From NCBI GenBank assembly GCA_028282465.1, contig JANQHX010000072.1:62001-126000 (forward strand): a stretch of DNA of 64,000 bases, written 5' to 3'. How positions within the stretch are numbered: the first letter of the stretch is position 1; each line of letters opens with the position of its first letter. Shown here one piece after another: positions 37,401 through 45,778 of the stretch. The position numbers were made by a program, and so were the translations under genes. The notes under the pieces were generated by a model, which was given only the letters and a program-made list of their open reading frames with translations, was not told where the DNA came from and ran no database searches. Source of the stretch: Gynuella sp. (GTDB lineage: Bacteria; Pseudomonadota; Gammaproteobacteria; Pseudomonadales; Natronospirillaceae).

Positions 37401-39060
37401 TAATGCCCACATCCATTCTTACGTTACCTGATGCGTTGGCTGCGCCTTGAACATCAATAACCAGAGAGGCACCACCAGTTAATCGAATGGTATCGGTTGG
37501 CGACATTGAAAATGACGCCGAGCCATTATTGACTGTGGAATCGGTATTGATCACGCCAAAGGTTACTGTACCTTCGGTATCCAGAGTTAAAACACCACCT
37601 GTGAGTGGGTCAATGGTAATGCCTTGAGAGGCCGCCAAGTTAATGTCAGTGGCGGCTGACAAACCTTCTAGAGCAGATTGCGAAATAGTGTAAGTGCCAC
37701 TGCCTTCGGCAGCACCAATGATGCCGTCTGCCGTTATCTCAGTGTCATTTGCACCCGCAGCACCTATGGTGATGAAGTCTGGGTCAAGCAACAATAACCC
37801 CCGCTCACCGTTAGCTGCGAGTGTAGAAGCAGTTCCATCAAATATTAAAAACTCTTTTCCTGAAATCTCTACAAAACCACCATCACCACTTTGGGCACCA
37901 CCTTGCGCATTCACATGACCATAAAAAACGGTATTGTTGTCAGACCAAACAATGGCTTCGCCGCCGTCACCGTTTTCAGTAGCTGAGACATCAATATTGA
38001 CTTCTCGCTCCACACCCACGTATTGAGCATTTTCAATTCCTCCACCACCTTGGTAGGAACCTCCAATCCAAACCTCGCCTCCCTGTTGGGCACCGCTGGC
38101 ATCTATTTCTGTATTACCTTTCAGCATTACTTGGTCACCGGTGAGATGAAACTGGCCACCATTCGCTTGATCAGTTACTAGAACATCTGCATCGTTTAAA
38201 ACAGCACTCGAATTTGCTTCAATATTAACTAATTCGTCGCCCGTAACTGTGATGTCACCCTCGAGCAAAAAAGCATCTGCCATGATATCTATGGCAACAC
38301 CGTCAGGGTCTTCCAAGTTATCTACGTTCAAGTTTCCAGAAATATTGATAGTTGAATCGACAATGTCTTGCCCAGACATGCCATTAAATTGGATATGACC
38401 TTGTTGAGTATGAATTTCGCCTGAGTGCTCAATTCGAGTGTCTTGATCATCAAAACTTTCCGAATTAACTGATAGCCAAAGTGTTCCCTGTGGATTTAGA
38501 GAAACTAAATAATCGTTGTTAGCAATCAGTTCTATATCGCCCTCTGAAGACTGGATTAAACCAGAATTAAATATTTCACTTGCGAGCAGAATGACATTTC
38601 CATCAGATAAGAGTTGCCCAGCATTGATAATTCCCGAACCGCTTTCTGGAGTAAGAATTAATTCACCATTTTCATTCTGAGACAGACGATGATCGGACAC
38701 TAAAAGCCCTCCAACATCGACCCGAGCATTATCACCAAATAAAACGCCATTAGGGTTTATTAGAAAGACCTGACCATTTGCTTGAATGGTTCCTAAAATT
38801 TCTGAAAGGTCTGAACCAATAACACTATTAATAGCAATCGAACTAGAACTGGGTTGATTAAAGATAACCGATTCATTTTCGGCTATGGAAAAGCTGTCCC
38901 AATCAATGTTAAGTAAGTCGGTCAACTGTTCGATTTGAACCACATTGCCGTTCACTTCAATGGTGCCAGACCCGTTTACGACCTGGCCATTTTGTGGGCC
39001 TGCCAATACTGCCGTTGAAATTGCAAACCCAACTGCAATTCGCTTTAAACTGATAATCAT
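31441..39060 (-). CDS. Two-partner-secreted repeat adhesin TpsA (CdrA/filamentous haemagglutinin-like)
   Basis: About 2539 residues, starting at 39060 (MIISLKRIAVGFAISTAVLA), where the ATG overlaps the tpsB stop. Residues 20-260 form the TPS secretion domain (NSVIGSDLSEILGTIQANGQ, with the hallmark FLINPNGVLFG). A beta-helix region follows, then about twelve repeats of 105-130 residues (about 890-2290), an acidic linker (ELPEFTEEELADLAEQ), and a C-terminal CX8C pair at about residues 2509 and 2518. The cysteines resemble the anchoring hook of HMW1 and CdrA, so the protein may stay attached to the cell. Likely roles are adhesion and biofilm cohesion. The Asn/Asp/Gly/Ser-rich composition is normal for the family. 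Confidence 0.9.
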   Translation of the reverse strand: MIISLKRIAVGFAISTAVLAGPQNGQVVNGSGTIEVNGNVVQIEQLTDLLNIDWDSFSIAENESVIFNQPSSSSIAINSVIGSDLSEILGTIQANGQVFLINPNGVLFGDNARVDVGGLLVSDHRLSQNENGELILTPESGSGIINAGQLLSDGNVILLASEIFNSGLIQSSEGDIELIANNDYLVSLNPQGTLWLSVNSESFDDQDTRIEHSGEIHTQQGHIQFNGMSGQDIVDSTINISGNLNVDNLEDPDGVAIDIMADAFLLEGDITVTGDELVNIEANSSAVLNDADVLVTDQANGGQFHLTGDQVMLKGNTEIDASGAQQGGEVWIGGSYQGGGGIENAQYVGVEREVNIDVSATENGDGGEAIVWSDNNTVFYGHVNAQGGAQSGDGGFVEISGKEFLIFDGTASTLAANGERGLLLLDPDFITIGAAGANDTEITADGIIGAAEGSGTYTISQSALEGLSAATDINLAASQGITIDPLTGGVLTLDTEGTVTFGVINTDSTVNNGSASFSMSPTDTIRLTGGASLVIDVQGAANASGNVRMDVGIIDFNGDADAADNVTLTAQNTAPTDGTVAGSVTLNVQEINHSGGAGNITIDALANAGGGVITSGGDTTLTIGPGGINAADDGSVIDLSALSIAADANALIDIDGDLITATTAGSNRIFIESLGGGASDIQLEGTIQTSGGDAFINTADITLTGNTVLNVGTGELNLNPTNSLDGGGFDLELTYGTSMGTFLTNSLNLGSVILGFETSDHIFLGSGTENYLTPLGGAITSYTQATYDALSSSEDVKLISGGSIEVDSLVLSEGLTLEAAGDIYLNDLTGGFELNLDATNIYIEGTNSITDGFSILNGTSIELNDTSITATAFDFGTMPSLVVTGATSSSIISTGAASSIDLTGVAVTETANSDLVLTSQSNVTLGSVNLGSGDLFIDLDQDNSETATLTLTNNVNANLLDVDGSTNNDLMSVSGNLTVSNNIDLANISQLDLNTAAVTTNALVTDGNTNSIRVLGSGANSLGSVSAMDLSAISITETANGDLTLSSDAALTVGQINMGTGDLSLTADANNNGADNLFINNDLTAANLSLNGTTNESVVMANGVDLIADSLNQTGITNWTLNGVVTVDTVSALDVSTQSITSTNTNLGLTSDADISLGAVNLGTGSLTLTADQNNDGNNSISNAGNVTAGDLNLVGSANGDTATLANNVNLTGDLNLTNISALNLNDATVNASNLNRGTTASLVVTGAGASSLSTASALDVSAISVTETADGDLTLSSDDALTTGSINMGAGDITLNADLDNNATNTALTLAGDITASNININGSGNNDDLTQNSNINLLASNDVTLSGIDAWSFNILSTVTSNTLNIGNANSWTLLNDSANAVSISTTSDLDISSATISHTSNGSLTLQSDGNISTGAVNLGIGTLTLNGSQDNAGAETITIAGDVSAGGLFISGGSDANDQVDFQGATLALAGGAASGTLSLNNIDDLSLADGASISVTSFNQPGVNTWTLAGSADVISTNTLNLGSTDITSANGNLSLTSGGDISTGAINLGTSNLTITGDSDDNQTSSLVINGVINANNVTLNGSAANNDSLSISDITAVGALNLNNFSALTLIDNTDLSADSLNQSSVGNWTWGAGTHSLTTNQNLDLANNLTSSGELTLDSVGSVNLGSVNTGVNNLVVNAGTDITLNGDITSGQATLNGGGTNVLTQNAGVDLSPTNGLALTGFNDWRFASNTSVSANSINLGTALNWDMNTLGATSVSIDSANTLDLSAVTLSANTANTDLTLSSNADVSIPVLDLGNGDLVITADANSDGVDSISLAGNVTASLVNLSGSGNETLVLANGVNIFADTLTQSGLSDWTLGGAVAVTTQSALDLSAQTITGTNTNLDLTSTDDVTLNSINIGTGDLTIDVDSDNNGTNTATISGDITSNSLAVNGSGSNDLLNTGGVTLNLTNLNLNGVDQWSLTDSQINLSTFNQGALTQIQQSGTNTASILSQGDLDFTGVSISSLNNGNVSFDSAGSITLDQINLGTGNLGLSIDSNNNGVSNLLVNSTINAGDVTVSGTGSNDVLVQNANISASGSISLNNLSSWQMVDSALQAENLSLASVSGLTLAGAGNHNIILNQTVDLSGFAVTSTNNSNFTLNSNSSVLTDAVNLGTGNLTININSDNSGTDSGTLAGNLAAGSISINGSGADIVNLNGATVDSDALSLSSLGELNLADGLVLTTGTLNNNNVSSWNAVGSAEVNTVSGNLDVSSSQMSAVNNLTLNSSDDLSVADVDVQGNLILAADTDNTGGAAISLSGTQSASGLQISGASGNSTELTGTVSQNIGSNGVQVVNLDNLNWQGDLTSEGNIEINIGGDFIMTDGSSMFTESSLIDIQSGGDMTIAALRSNRSDGTAISLIAGGNILDGGDADIDVWADNENLVVMNAANLEQARDELEYSFDFAIPELPEFTEEELADLAEQGTNELSPEVVEENNEQEQILAKNQEAEANSVDSAFSQCRPDDKSPECQVMNALESFAGSLLVGGELPE
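32130..36330 (-). repeat. About twelve degenerate tandem repeats inside tpsA (roughly 315-390 bp each)
   Basis: Each protein unit opens with a DLTLSSDADVTLG-like strand, then NLGTGDLTLTAD, an Asp/Asn-rich loop (DANNNGAD, DQNNDGNN, DSDNNGTN, DANSDGVD and similar), a GDITASNLNLNGSGNND segment, a LNLTNISALNL strand and a LDVSAISVTETADG joiner. Eleven of the twelve units keep the Asp-rich loop. Units are diverged at the DNA level, which should limit recombination. The loop resembles DxNxDG calcium sites. Confidence 0.75.
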
Positions 39061-40712
39061 TAGAAAGCCCCTCGTAGAGACAGTGAAAACCAAGTCAGGT
39101 TTTCTTCACCCAGCTCTGGTTTTTCATCTTCATTTGGAATTCCATAACCTAACTGCAATCTGATGTTGTCATGGTTAATACGATTCACTATTGCGAAAGA
39201 TGAAAGCTCATATTTATCTAATCCCTGCTTGCCTGACGCCCAATCGAATTGAAATTCTGCACGATACTTCCAGTTTTGAAATAGTGAAAATTGGATAGGT
39301 GAGAGCATGAATCGCAAATGCTGACCTTCAGAAACGTTCGCTTGGTTACTTTGAAATCCGGCTACCGCTTCAGGTCCTGACAAGGCCATCCGTTGATAGG
39401 ATGGCAAGACATTTTTAAATGCTTTTTGTTCGTTTTCAGCACTGGCCCATTGCTGTTTATATGAAAAACTGAAATCTAAAAACGTACTGCCAAGACTCTG
39501 AAATGCTTTTCGCATAAGAAACGTTAAATTAGATTTCGTCCAGTCTTGCTGTTCATAGTTCCCATTGAATTCTTGAACCTGTCCCTGAGTGATGCCGGTA
39601 AATAAAGTGATGACTTGACGACTGGCCGGCTGTACTAAGCTGAACTGATGGAATAAATCGGTACTTGTATAATTGGCATCCGCTTCTAAACCGAGAAGCC
39701 TAAATAACTCATCACCGACTTCGTCGCTAGAGGCATCGGTGGTTAATTGATCCTGACGTTGCTGATACGAGAGACCGAATAATGATTTATTCCATTGGTT
39801 TCTTAGCCACGAATACTCAAGCCCAATAGAGCTGTCTGAACTTTCTCCTCTCAATGCCAATTCACTGGCCTCGGATTGAGGATTATCTGAGTTCGCTTGT
39901 TTCGTAAATACTACTTTTGTGTCTTGTTGATCATGCCCAAAAGAGAGAAGCCAATTTTTGCCAAATGGAATTCGATAATCAAAAGATAAAGTTTCATTAC
40001 CCGAAATATTAGTAGCACCAGCCCAAACGCTTAATTCGTCTCGCATTCGAAACGGGTTAAATGCAGTTAAGCCAAAATTATTCCTATTTACGCCTGAGCC
40101 TTCAGAGCCAAGATCGTCAGTTAAGAGTTGAACTTGGAGTCGATCTTCTTCTTTAACTCGAACATTTAATCTGGCATCTCCAGGCTCTGATCCCACAGAG
40201 AAAAAACTAAAAACATCAACACCAGGTAAATCATTAATTCGAGAAATCGCCAACTCAATTTCATCGGCTTGCACAACACGACCAATTCTTTCTTTTAAAT
40301 AAAGCTCTAACTGCGAATCTCGGTAACGTTTGTTTTTACGAACATGAACATCTTGAAGCTTGCCAGGCACCATGATCATTTTTAATTCATTTTGTTCGTT
40401 ATGAAGAGTGACCTGATGAAACAAAAGACCATGATCTCGATACACCATCGTCAGCTGGTCGGCTAACTGATAATACTGATCCAAAGTCGCTCTGGGATTT
40501 TTTTTCACAAACTCTTGAACTATGTCCCTAACGACGTCTGGCCCTAACCCATATTTTGGATAAGATTTGAAATTACTGAAGCGCACTTCCTTAACGCTAT
40601 ATTTGGGATCATCTGCAAAACTATTTACAGTAATTGATGCCATGAACAGCCCACTAACAAAAAAAGCTGATATTCTGGATAGAAAGAGATAAATCCTTTG
40701 TTTTACATTCAT
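39060..40712 (-). CDS. TpsB outer-membrane transporter (ShlB/FhaC/HecB family)
   Basis: About 550 residues from the ATG at 40712 (MNVKQRIYLFLSRISAFFV), which gives a good signal peptide. A further 34 codons upstream are open but look non-coding. A POTRA_2 domain (PGKLQDVHVRKNKRYRDSQL, RINDLPGVDVFSFFSVG, ARLNVRVKE) is followed by a 16-strand Omp85-type barrel (LSVWAGATNISGNETLSFDYRI, ending TWFSLSLRGAF). It secretes and may anchor the downstream TpsA. Its stop overlaps the tpsA start, ensuring matched production. The ribosome site is weak. Confidence 0.9.
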   Translation of the reverse strand: MNVKQRIYLFLSRISAFFVSGLFMASITVNSFADDPKYSVKEVRFSNFKSYPKYGLGPDVVRDIVQEFVKKNPRATLDQYYQLADQLTMVYRDHGLLFHQVTLHNEQNELKMIMVPGKLQDVHVRKNKRYRDSQLELYLKERIGRVVQADEIELAISRINDLPGVDVFSFFSVGSEPGDARLNVRVKEEDRLQVQLLTDDLGSEGSGVNRNNFGLTAFNPFRMRDELSVWAGATNISGNETLSFDYRIPFGKNWLLSFGHDQQDTKVVFTKQANSDNPQSEASELALRGESSDSSIGLEYSWLRNQWNKSLFGLSYQQRQDQLTTDASSDEVGDELFRLLGLEADANYTSTDLFHQFSLVQPASRQVITLFTGITQGQVQEFNGNYEQQDWTKSNLTFLMRKAFQSLGSTFLDFSFSYKQQWASAENEQKAFKNVLPSYQRMALSGPEAVAGFQSNQANVSEGQHLRFMLSPIQFSLFQNWKYRAEFQFDWASGKQGLDKYELSSFAIVNRINHDNIRLQLGYGIPNEDEKPELGEENLTWFSLSLRGAF

Positions 40713-40743
40713 ATACAAACAATTTGTGTTGGTAAAAGAGTAA

Positions 40744-40764
40744 TTTAAACCAAAATGGTTAAAT
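40744..40764. promoter_or_regulatory. Imperfect palindrome in the tpsB/cyclase divergent region
   Basis: TTTAAACCAAAATGGTTAAA is a near-palindrome centred on AAA in an otherwise AT-rich 176-bp divergent promoter region. It lies about 40 bases before tpsB and 125 before the cyclase. It could be an operator for a shared regulator, but AT-rich near-palindromes are common by chance. Confidence 0.25.
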
Positions 40765-40888
40765 TGATGATAGAATTTAGTGCTAATAAGCCTGAAATTT
40801 TTATTTCGAGGCATATTAAATCAGTTTTATGCACAAACCTAAGCTATTTAATTAGCAGAAAGGTTTTGGTAGAGGAAATAACAATTAA

Positions 40889-42151
40889 ATGAATATCTCT
40901 GCCTGGTTCACTGCGCTGGATCTTCGAAAAAAGCTTGAACTTGTTATCACTTCCACTCTTGTTTTGGCTTTGATGATAACAACCGGTCTCTACACCGTAT
41001 ACGACATACAAGTCCAAAAACGCAGTCAATTAGAACGTACAGAATCTATCGCAGATGTGTTTGCTAAACGCAGTTCAGCTGCTGTGACATTCATGGACGA
41101 AGCAAGAGCCAATGAAACCTTAGAGTCTCTTAGTATCATCAGCAACATTCGCTTCGCATGCTTGTTTAGCTTTATCATTGATGAGCCCTTAGGTTCTGTT
41201 CAATTTGAAGACGGCAAATTTGAATGCTTAACCTCTCGTGAACAAGACCCCTTCATTAATGATGTAAAGGGTGGTCAATTGGTCTATCGACCGATCATGG
41301 TAAACAATCAAATAATGGGCAGCTTAACTCTCTACACGCATAACCGAGAGCTTAACGATCGTATTACGCAAATTCTGTTATCTATTTTTGTTTCTGGCAT
41401 GTTGGCTTGTATTTTGGCCTTTATTCTCACCACTAGACTGCAATTTAAAATCATTGAACCCATTGTGGATTTGAGCCGAACGGCCAATCGCTTCAGTCGA
41501 GAAAGAGATTGGTCACTCAGAGCACATAAAACCACTGACGATGAACTGGGCACTTTGGTGGATTCGTTCAACAATATGCTCGGACGATTAGAAGAGGATC
41601 AAAAACTTCTCGAAGAATTAGCTTACTACGACAGCCTTACGTCATTGCCAAACCGAAGAAAGTTTAAAGAGACACTTGCAAAATCATTTGTGCACAGTCG
41701 GCAAACAGGCACACCTATTGGTTTGATTTTCGTAGACTTGGATAACTTTAAGCACATTAACGATACCCTAGGCCATGATGTCGGGGATGAGTTTTTGAAA
41801 ACCATTGGCAAGCGACTCAAGTCCACAGTTGGAGAGTTAGGTGAAGTGGCTCGACTTGGCGGTGATGAATTTACTGTCACCCTTGATGGCTACAACAGTG
41901 TTGATCAAATTGAACAGTTAGCAAAAGACTTACTGGTTAGCATGGGTGCAAAATATGACTTGGAAGGGGTCGAATACCACCCCAGCGCGAGCCTGGGTAT
42001 AGCAACTGGAAACGCCCTTACAGACACATTTTATAGTCTGATGAAAAAAGCTGATATTGCGGTTTATGTTTCAAAAAATGAAGGTAAGAACACTTACCAT
42101 TTCTACACTGAAGAAAAAGACAAGAGCTTAAGGGAAGATCATCAGCATTGA
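40889..42151 (+). CDS. YfiN-like diguanylate cyclase (CHASE8-HAMP-GGDEF)
   Basis: 420 residues. TM1 (about 16-38) and TM2 (about 163-183, SIFVSGMLACILAFI) flank a CHASE8-type periplasmic domain (FAKRSSAAVTFMDEARANETL, GSLTLYTHNRELNDR). HAMP and then GGDEF follow (about 245-405), with the active site RLGGDEFTVTL and FVDLDNFKHINDTLGHDVGD. The RxxD inhibitory site is missing: the four residues six to nine places before GGDEF are GELG. It is predicted to make cyclic-di-GMP without product inhibition. It is divergent from tpsB-tpsA-yfiR, and YfiR is the likely periplasmic inhibitor. Confidence 0.88.
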   Translation: MNISAWFTALDLRKKLELVITSTLVLALMITTGLYTVYDIQVQKRSQLERTESIADVFAKRSSAAVTFMDEARANETLESLSIISNIRFACLFSFIIDEPLGSVQFEDGKFECLTSREQDPFINDVKGGQLVYRPIMVNNQIMGSLTLYTHNRELNDRITQILLSIFVSGMLACILAFILTTRLQFKIIEPIVDLSRTANRFSRERDWSLRAHKTTDDELGTLVDSFNNMLGRLEEDQKLLEELAYYDSLTSLPNRRKFKETLAKSFVHSRQTGTPIGLIFVDLDNFKHINDTLGHDVGDEFLKTIGKRLKSTVGELGEVARLGGDEFTVTLDGYNSVDQIEQLAKDLLVSMGAKYDLEGVEYHPSASLGIATGNALTDTFYSLMKKADIAVYVSKNEGKNTYHFYTEEKDKSLREDHQH

Positions 42152-42162
42152 ACAAAATTAGG

Positions 42163-42207
42163 AATTAAAGGTAGCCTTATATATTGCTTGCTACCTTTAA
42201 TTTTTTT
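42163..42207. terminator. Bidirectional terminator between the cyclase and PII genes
   Basis: AATTAAAGGTAGC pairs perfectly with GCTACCTTTAATT (13 bp) around a 14-base loop and is followed by five more T residues on the plus strand. In the minus direction A/T flanks also allow termination. It separates the convergent cyclase (stop 42151) and PII gene (stop 42213). Confidence 0.8.
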
Positions 42208-42212
42208 GCTTG

Positions 42213-42557
<345 letters not shown>

Positions 42558-42736
42558 TTACTCCTTGCGTGAGAGGTACTTTCAGAGATTAACGTTACCT
42601 TACATTAAAGTTAAGACATTAACTATGTTTGTTGTACAAACCAAGCCCGCCCTTGAATCAAGATCAAGTAAGTTTAAGGCAAGATTCACGCAAACAATTA
42701 ATTTTAGAGGGGCTTAATGTGAAACAGGCTGGCGAG

Positions 42737-42764
42737 AAAGCCACCAAAGAATTGGTGGCTTTTT
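42737..42764. terminator. Terminator hairpin near the end of the beta-helix lipoprotein gene
   Basis: AAAGCCACCAA and TTGGTGGCTTT form an 11-bp stem with an AGAA loop. The T-run is five bases on the plus strand (CTTTTTATC) and three on the minus strand. It is placed 30 bases after the stop of the minus-strand gene ending at 42794, so it most likely ends that transcript. Confidence 0.7.
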
Positions 42765-42793
42765 ATCAAGAGAGATGAAATGGATAACTAAGC

Positions 42794-45778
42794 TTAGTTA
42801 AATCCATCTCGTATGTAGTTATTAATGGCTGAAGCAGAGTATCTGTTATCCCAATAGCCAACTTCACGATTTAGAACCACATCCATAAACGCGTCGAAGC
42901 TGTTGCTGCCACCAAGAGTCTGATTATATCTGCCCAGGGTTCTACCAGGGTCTCGGTAATTGGACTGAGTGCCTTGAGAGTCGTTGTCCCACTTATACTC
43001 AATGTTATTGGAATAGGTTACCTGATTATCACCCCCCTCATTGGAGATACCATCTCGTACAAGCCCGCCATACGCCGATTGCCATTGGGTACCTGCATTG
43101 TGATTCGAAACAATATTGTCTTCGACACGCACGTCAGTAGCTGCTGCCAGATTTGCTGTATGCAGCCCCCAAGCAGCGGGAGTACAAATCACCTGGTTTG
43201 AACAGGAATTATTGCCCTTAACCATGGAAGTACCTTCAGTAATCACGTTTCTTAACGCATGGGCAAAGGTATTGGCTGGGAGCGGGTTAGGGCGATAGCC
43301 CATTTGCAAACTAATGGTGTTTCTGCCAAAGAAGTTGTTTTCATACAGCCCGCCAGGTCTGCCATGAATGCCATGGGATGACGCACGAGTAATGATGTTG
43401 TTTCTCACTTTAACGGTTCGACCAACAGTGCTGTACTGGATGTATAGGTTGTGGTTGTACATATTGGCCCCAGCATTTTGTACCGTTGGATGCCATCCAC
43501 CGTAATCGAAAACATTCTCTTCAATGGTTAGCCCATTAACTCCATCGGCGTATAGATTTGAAGGACGATGATTCTGATTTAGAGAGCTTTGATTGCTATA
43601 AGCACCAGTAAAGATATTGCGCCTCAGCGTAATGTTCTCTGGGCTACCTGTATCGTATGGCTGGAGTATCAGCTCAACATGATTAAAGCGACAATCTTCT
43701 ATCCAGATATTTCTAGCACCACCCAAGAAATATAGGTGCATGTTGTCACTGCCTTGGCCAGTAAACTGTGGATGACTAGTATCGAGTTTGTAAGAGGACA
43801 GTTCGATACCTTGGATGCGCAAATTATCGACTCGTGCTTTCAGTGAAAAGTGAATATCGCTGTCATTTTCAATAAGCGGGCGATCACCACTGTTTCCGTA
43901 ATAGGCAAGCACTGTCGGTTCGCTAGCACTTCTACCAGAGGGTAAGCCGGTAAGACCACCAGTTCTCCAGGTATCACCACGTTTCAAATAAATATGATCA
44001 GGGAAGCCAGCCCTGGCTTTATCAATACCTGCTTCGATGGATCGACAAGGAGTGTTTTCAGACAAGCAGTTGTTAGCGTCGTTACCACTAGAGCTACTGA
44101 CATAGATAATGCGACTGTCCGCAGAAGGATTAAAGCTGGTGAAACCGCCATTATTAGTGGGTGGCTCCGGCTCATTGCTCTGTTGAACCATAACACTAAC
44201 GTTAGCTGCTACATTCATAGCACCCTGGTTTATCTGGTAGGTGAAGCTGTCTTCTCCAACAAATCCTTGATTAGGCGTGTAGCTGAATAAGCCTGTGTTC
44301 GAAACCTCCGCAAAACCATTTTTCGCTTGGTTTAGCAGGCTAAAAGTGGCGTTCGCGGTGTTATAAATATCATTAGCGCCCAAGCCTTGGTTATCGGGTG
44401 ATTGATAGGTCGTGCTCTCCATTACAGCAATTGAATCAGGGCGAGCCAACAATGAAGTACCATCTATTTCGTTCTTCACTTCAAAATTCAATTGATAAGG
44501 CACACCCATTTCGCCAGCGCGATCAGCTTCTGCATATGGTGTAACAATCAATGTATAGCTGCCGGGTGCCATACCATTGTTTGCTACCGACAGATTCACA
44601 CCTTGGTCTTGCAGGGTATATGGCGGGTTATTTTCCACGCGGTCGATGGCAGTTGGCCCAGAAAAGCTGAAATGTACACTACCGGTTTGGCCTTCATCTT
44701 CAGACACAGCAATAAAGTTAAAATCGGCGGTGGGGTTTAATGCCACATTGATAACTTCGTTATTCGAGATGGCTTCAACAGAGGTTAACGAACCGTTGGC
44801 CTCATTGATTGCAACCCATTCAACCATCTGTATCAAAGGTACATTGGTGGGGTTAGGCTGATCAGAACTAACCACACTAAAGGTTATAGTCTTAGCCATA
44901 CCCGCTTCACCCGTGGCATCTGGTCCTAAGTATGGAGTTACTGTCAATGAATAGTCGCCTAATACCAAATCGCTGATCGCAATATTGTCATTACTGTTAG
45001 CCATTGTATAAGGTGGGTTATTTTCGATTCTATCAATAGCGACCGGGCCACTTAGAACAAAACGAATACTGCCGGGGTTGGTTTCAAACTCAGCCGTCAC
45101 ATTGAGTAAATCAGATCCGAGTGCGTTGATATCCAGCTGTGAGCTATCGGATAACTCCTGCAAAGTAGTCATCTCATTGCCGCTAGAAACAGAGACTAGG
45201 TTAATTTTATCAACCAAAGGCACCGACTGGCTGACAATTGAAAATGTGATCGTTGTGGGATTGAAAGCAACTCCTTGAGCGTCATCCAACTCATAGGGCG
45301 TAACAGTAACTGTATACGTTCCTTCAATTGTCGTTGCACCATCAACTACCAAATTCGCAAATACATCGAATACGGTGTAGACGGGCTCATTTTCTATCCT
45401 GCTTACAGAAACAGGCCCAACTACTTCAAACTGAACACTTTCCATGGCACTTCCGTCAGTCGGCGTTGCCACAATGTTCAGCTGTGGTGTTGGTACATCA
45501 TCGATGTTAATAACATCGCCGTTTTCAATCGCGCCGATACTGATCAGCTCAAAAGTGTCTGTCACCGAAACCAACTCAAATTGATCGAAGGATTGCGTCA
45601 GGTTATCTGGCGATAAATCTTCTGGCTGATTGTCTACTTCAGAGGCTGGGATCTCATCTATATTGTCAGTAGCGTCTTGAATAGCGTCATTAAGACCTTG
45701 CTCCTCATTACATGCTGTTAAGAAAATGACTAGGGACGATATTAATAATTTTTTACATTCTTTTTTATAATTTCGCAT
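42794..45778 (-). CDS. Large lipoprotein: repeated beta domains plus parallel beta-helix
   Basis: About 994 residues. The ATG at 45778 has AAGGAG six bases upstream. The lipobox is FLTAC. Residues about 50-430 hold at least three repeats, each with a GPVAIDRIENNPPYT-like core and a YSLTVTPY element. A cadherin or VCBS-like unit follows (NQGFVGEDSFTYQINQ), then from about 560 a secreted right-handed beta-helix (NDANNCLSENTPCRSIEAGI, IWIEDCRFNHVELIL, VKVRNNIITRASSHGIHGR). The beta-helix resembles polysaccharide lyase or pectinase-like proteins, but I cannot identify catalytic residues. It is likely a surface or periplasmic protein handling a carbohydrate. Confidence 0.8.
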   Translation of the reverse strand: MRNYKKECKKLLISSLVIFLTACNEEQGLNDAIQDATDNIDEIPASEVDNQPEDLSPDNLTQSFDQFELVSVTDTFELISIGAIENGDVINIDDVPTPQLNIVATPTDGSAMESVQFEVVGPVSVSRIENEPVYTVFDVFANLVVDGATTIEGTYTVTVTPYELDDAQGVAFNPTTITFSIVSQSVPLVDKINLVSVSSGNEMTTLQELSDSSQLDINALGSDLLNVTAEFETNPGSIRFVLSGPVAIDRIENNPPYTMANSNDNIAISDLVLGDYSLTVTPYLGPDATGEAGMAKTITFSVVSSDQPNPTNVPLIQMVEWVAINEANGSLTSVEAISNNEVINVALNPTADFNFIAVSEDEGQTGSVHFSFSGPTAIDRVENNPPYTLQDQGVNLSVANNGMAPGSYTLIVTPYAEADRAGEMGVPYQLNFEVKNEIDGTSLLARPDSIAVMESTTYQSPDNQGLGANDIYNTANATFSLLNQAKNGFAEVSNTGLFSYTPNQGFVGEDSFTYQINQGAMNVAANVSVMVQQSNEPEPPTNNGGFTSFNPSADSRIIYVSSSSGNDANNCLSENTPCRSIEAGIDKARAGFPDHIYLKRGDTWRTGGLTGLPSGRSASEPTVLAYYGNSGDRPLIENDSDIHFSLKARVDNLRIQGIELSSYKLDTSHPQFTGQGSDNMHLYFLGGARNIWIEDCRFNHVELILQPYDTGSPENITLRRNIFTGAYSNQSSLNQNHRPSNLYADGVNGLTIEENVFDYGGWHPTVQNAGANMYNHNLYIQYSTVGRTVKVRNNIITRASSHGIHGRPGGLYENNFFGRNTISLQMGYRPNPLPANTFAHALRNVITEGTSMVKGNNSCSNQVICTPAAWGLHTANLAAATDVRVEDNIVSNHNAGTQWQSAYGGLVRDGISNEGGDNQVTYSNNIEYKWDNDSQGTQSNYRDPGRTLGRYNQTLGGSNSFDAFMDVVLNREVGYWDNRYSASAINNYIRDGFN

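Noticed and set aside
31520..37918. Many plus-strand open frames (up to 238 codons, for example 32252-32968) opposite the adhesin gene
   Set aside because: They are the antisense of a repetitive low-complexity coding sequence, lack ribosome sites and give Leu/Val/Pro/Ser-rich products with no family features.
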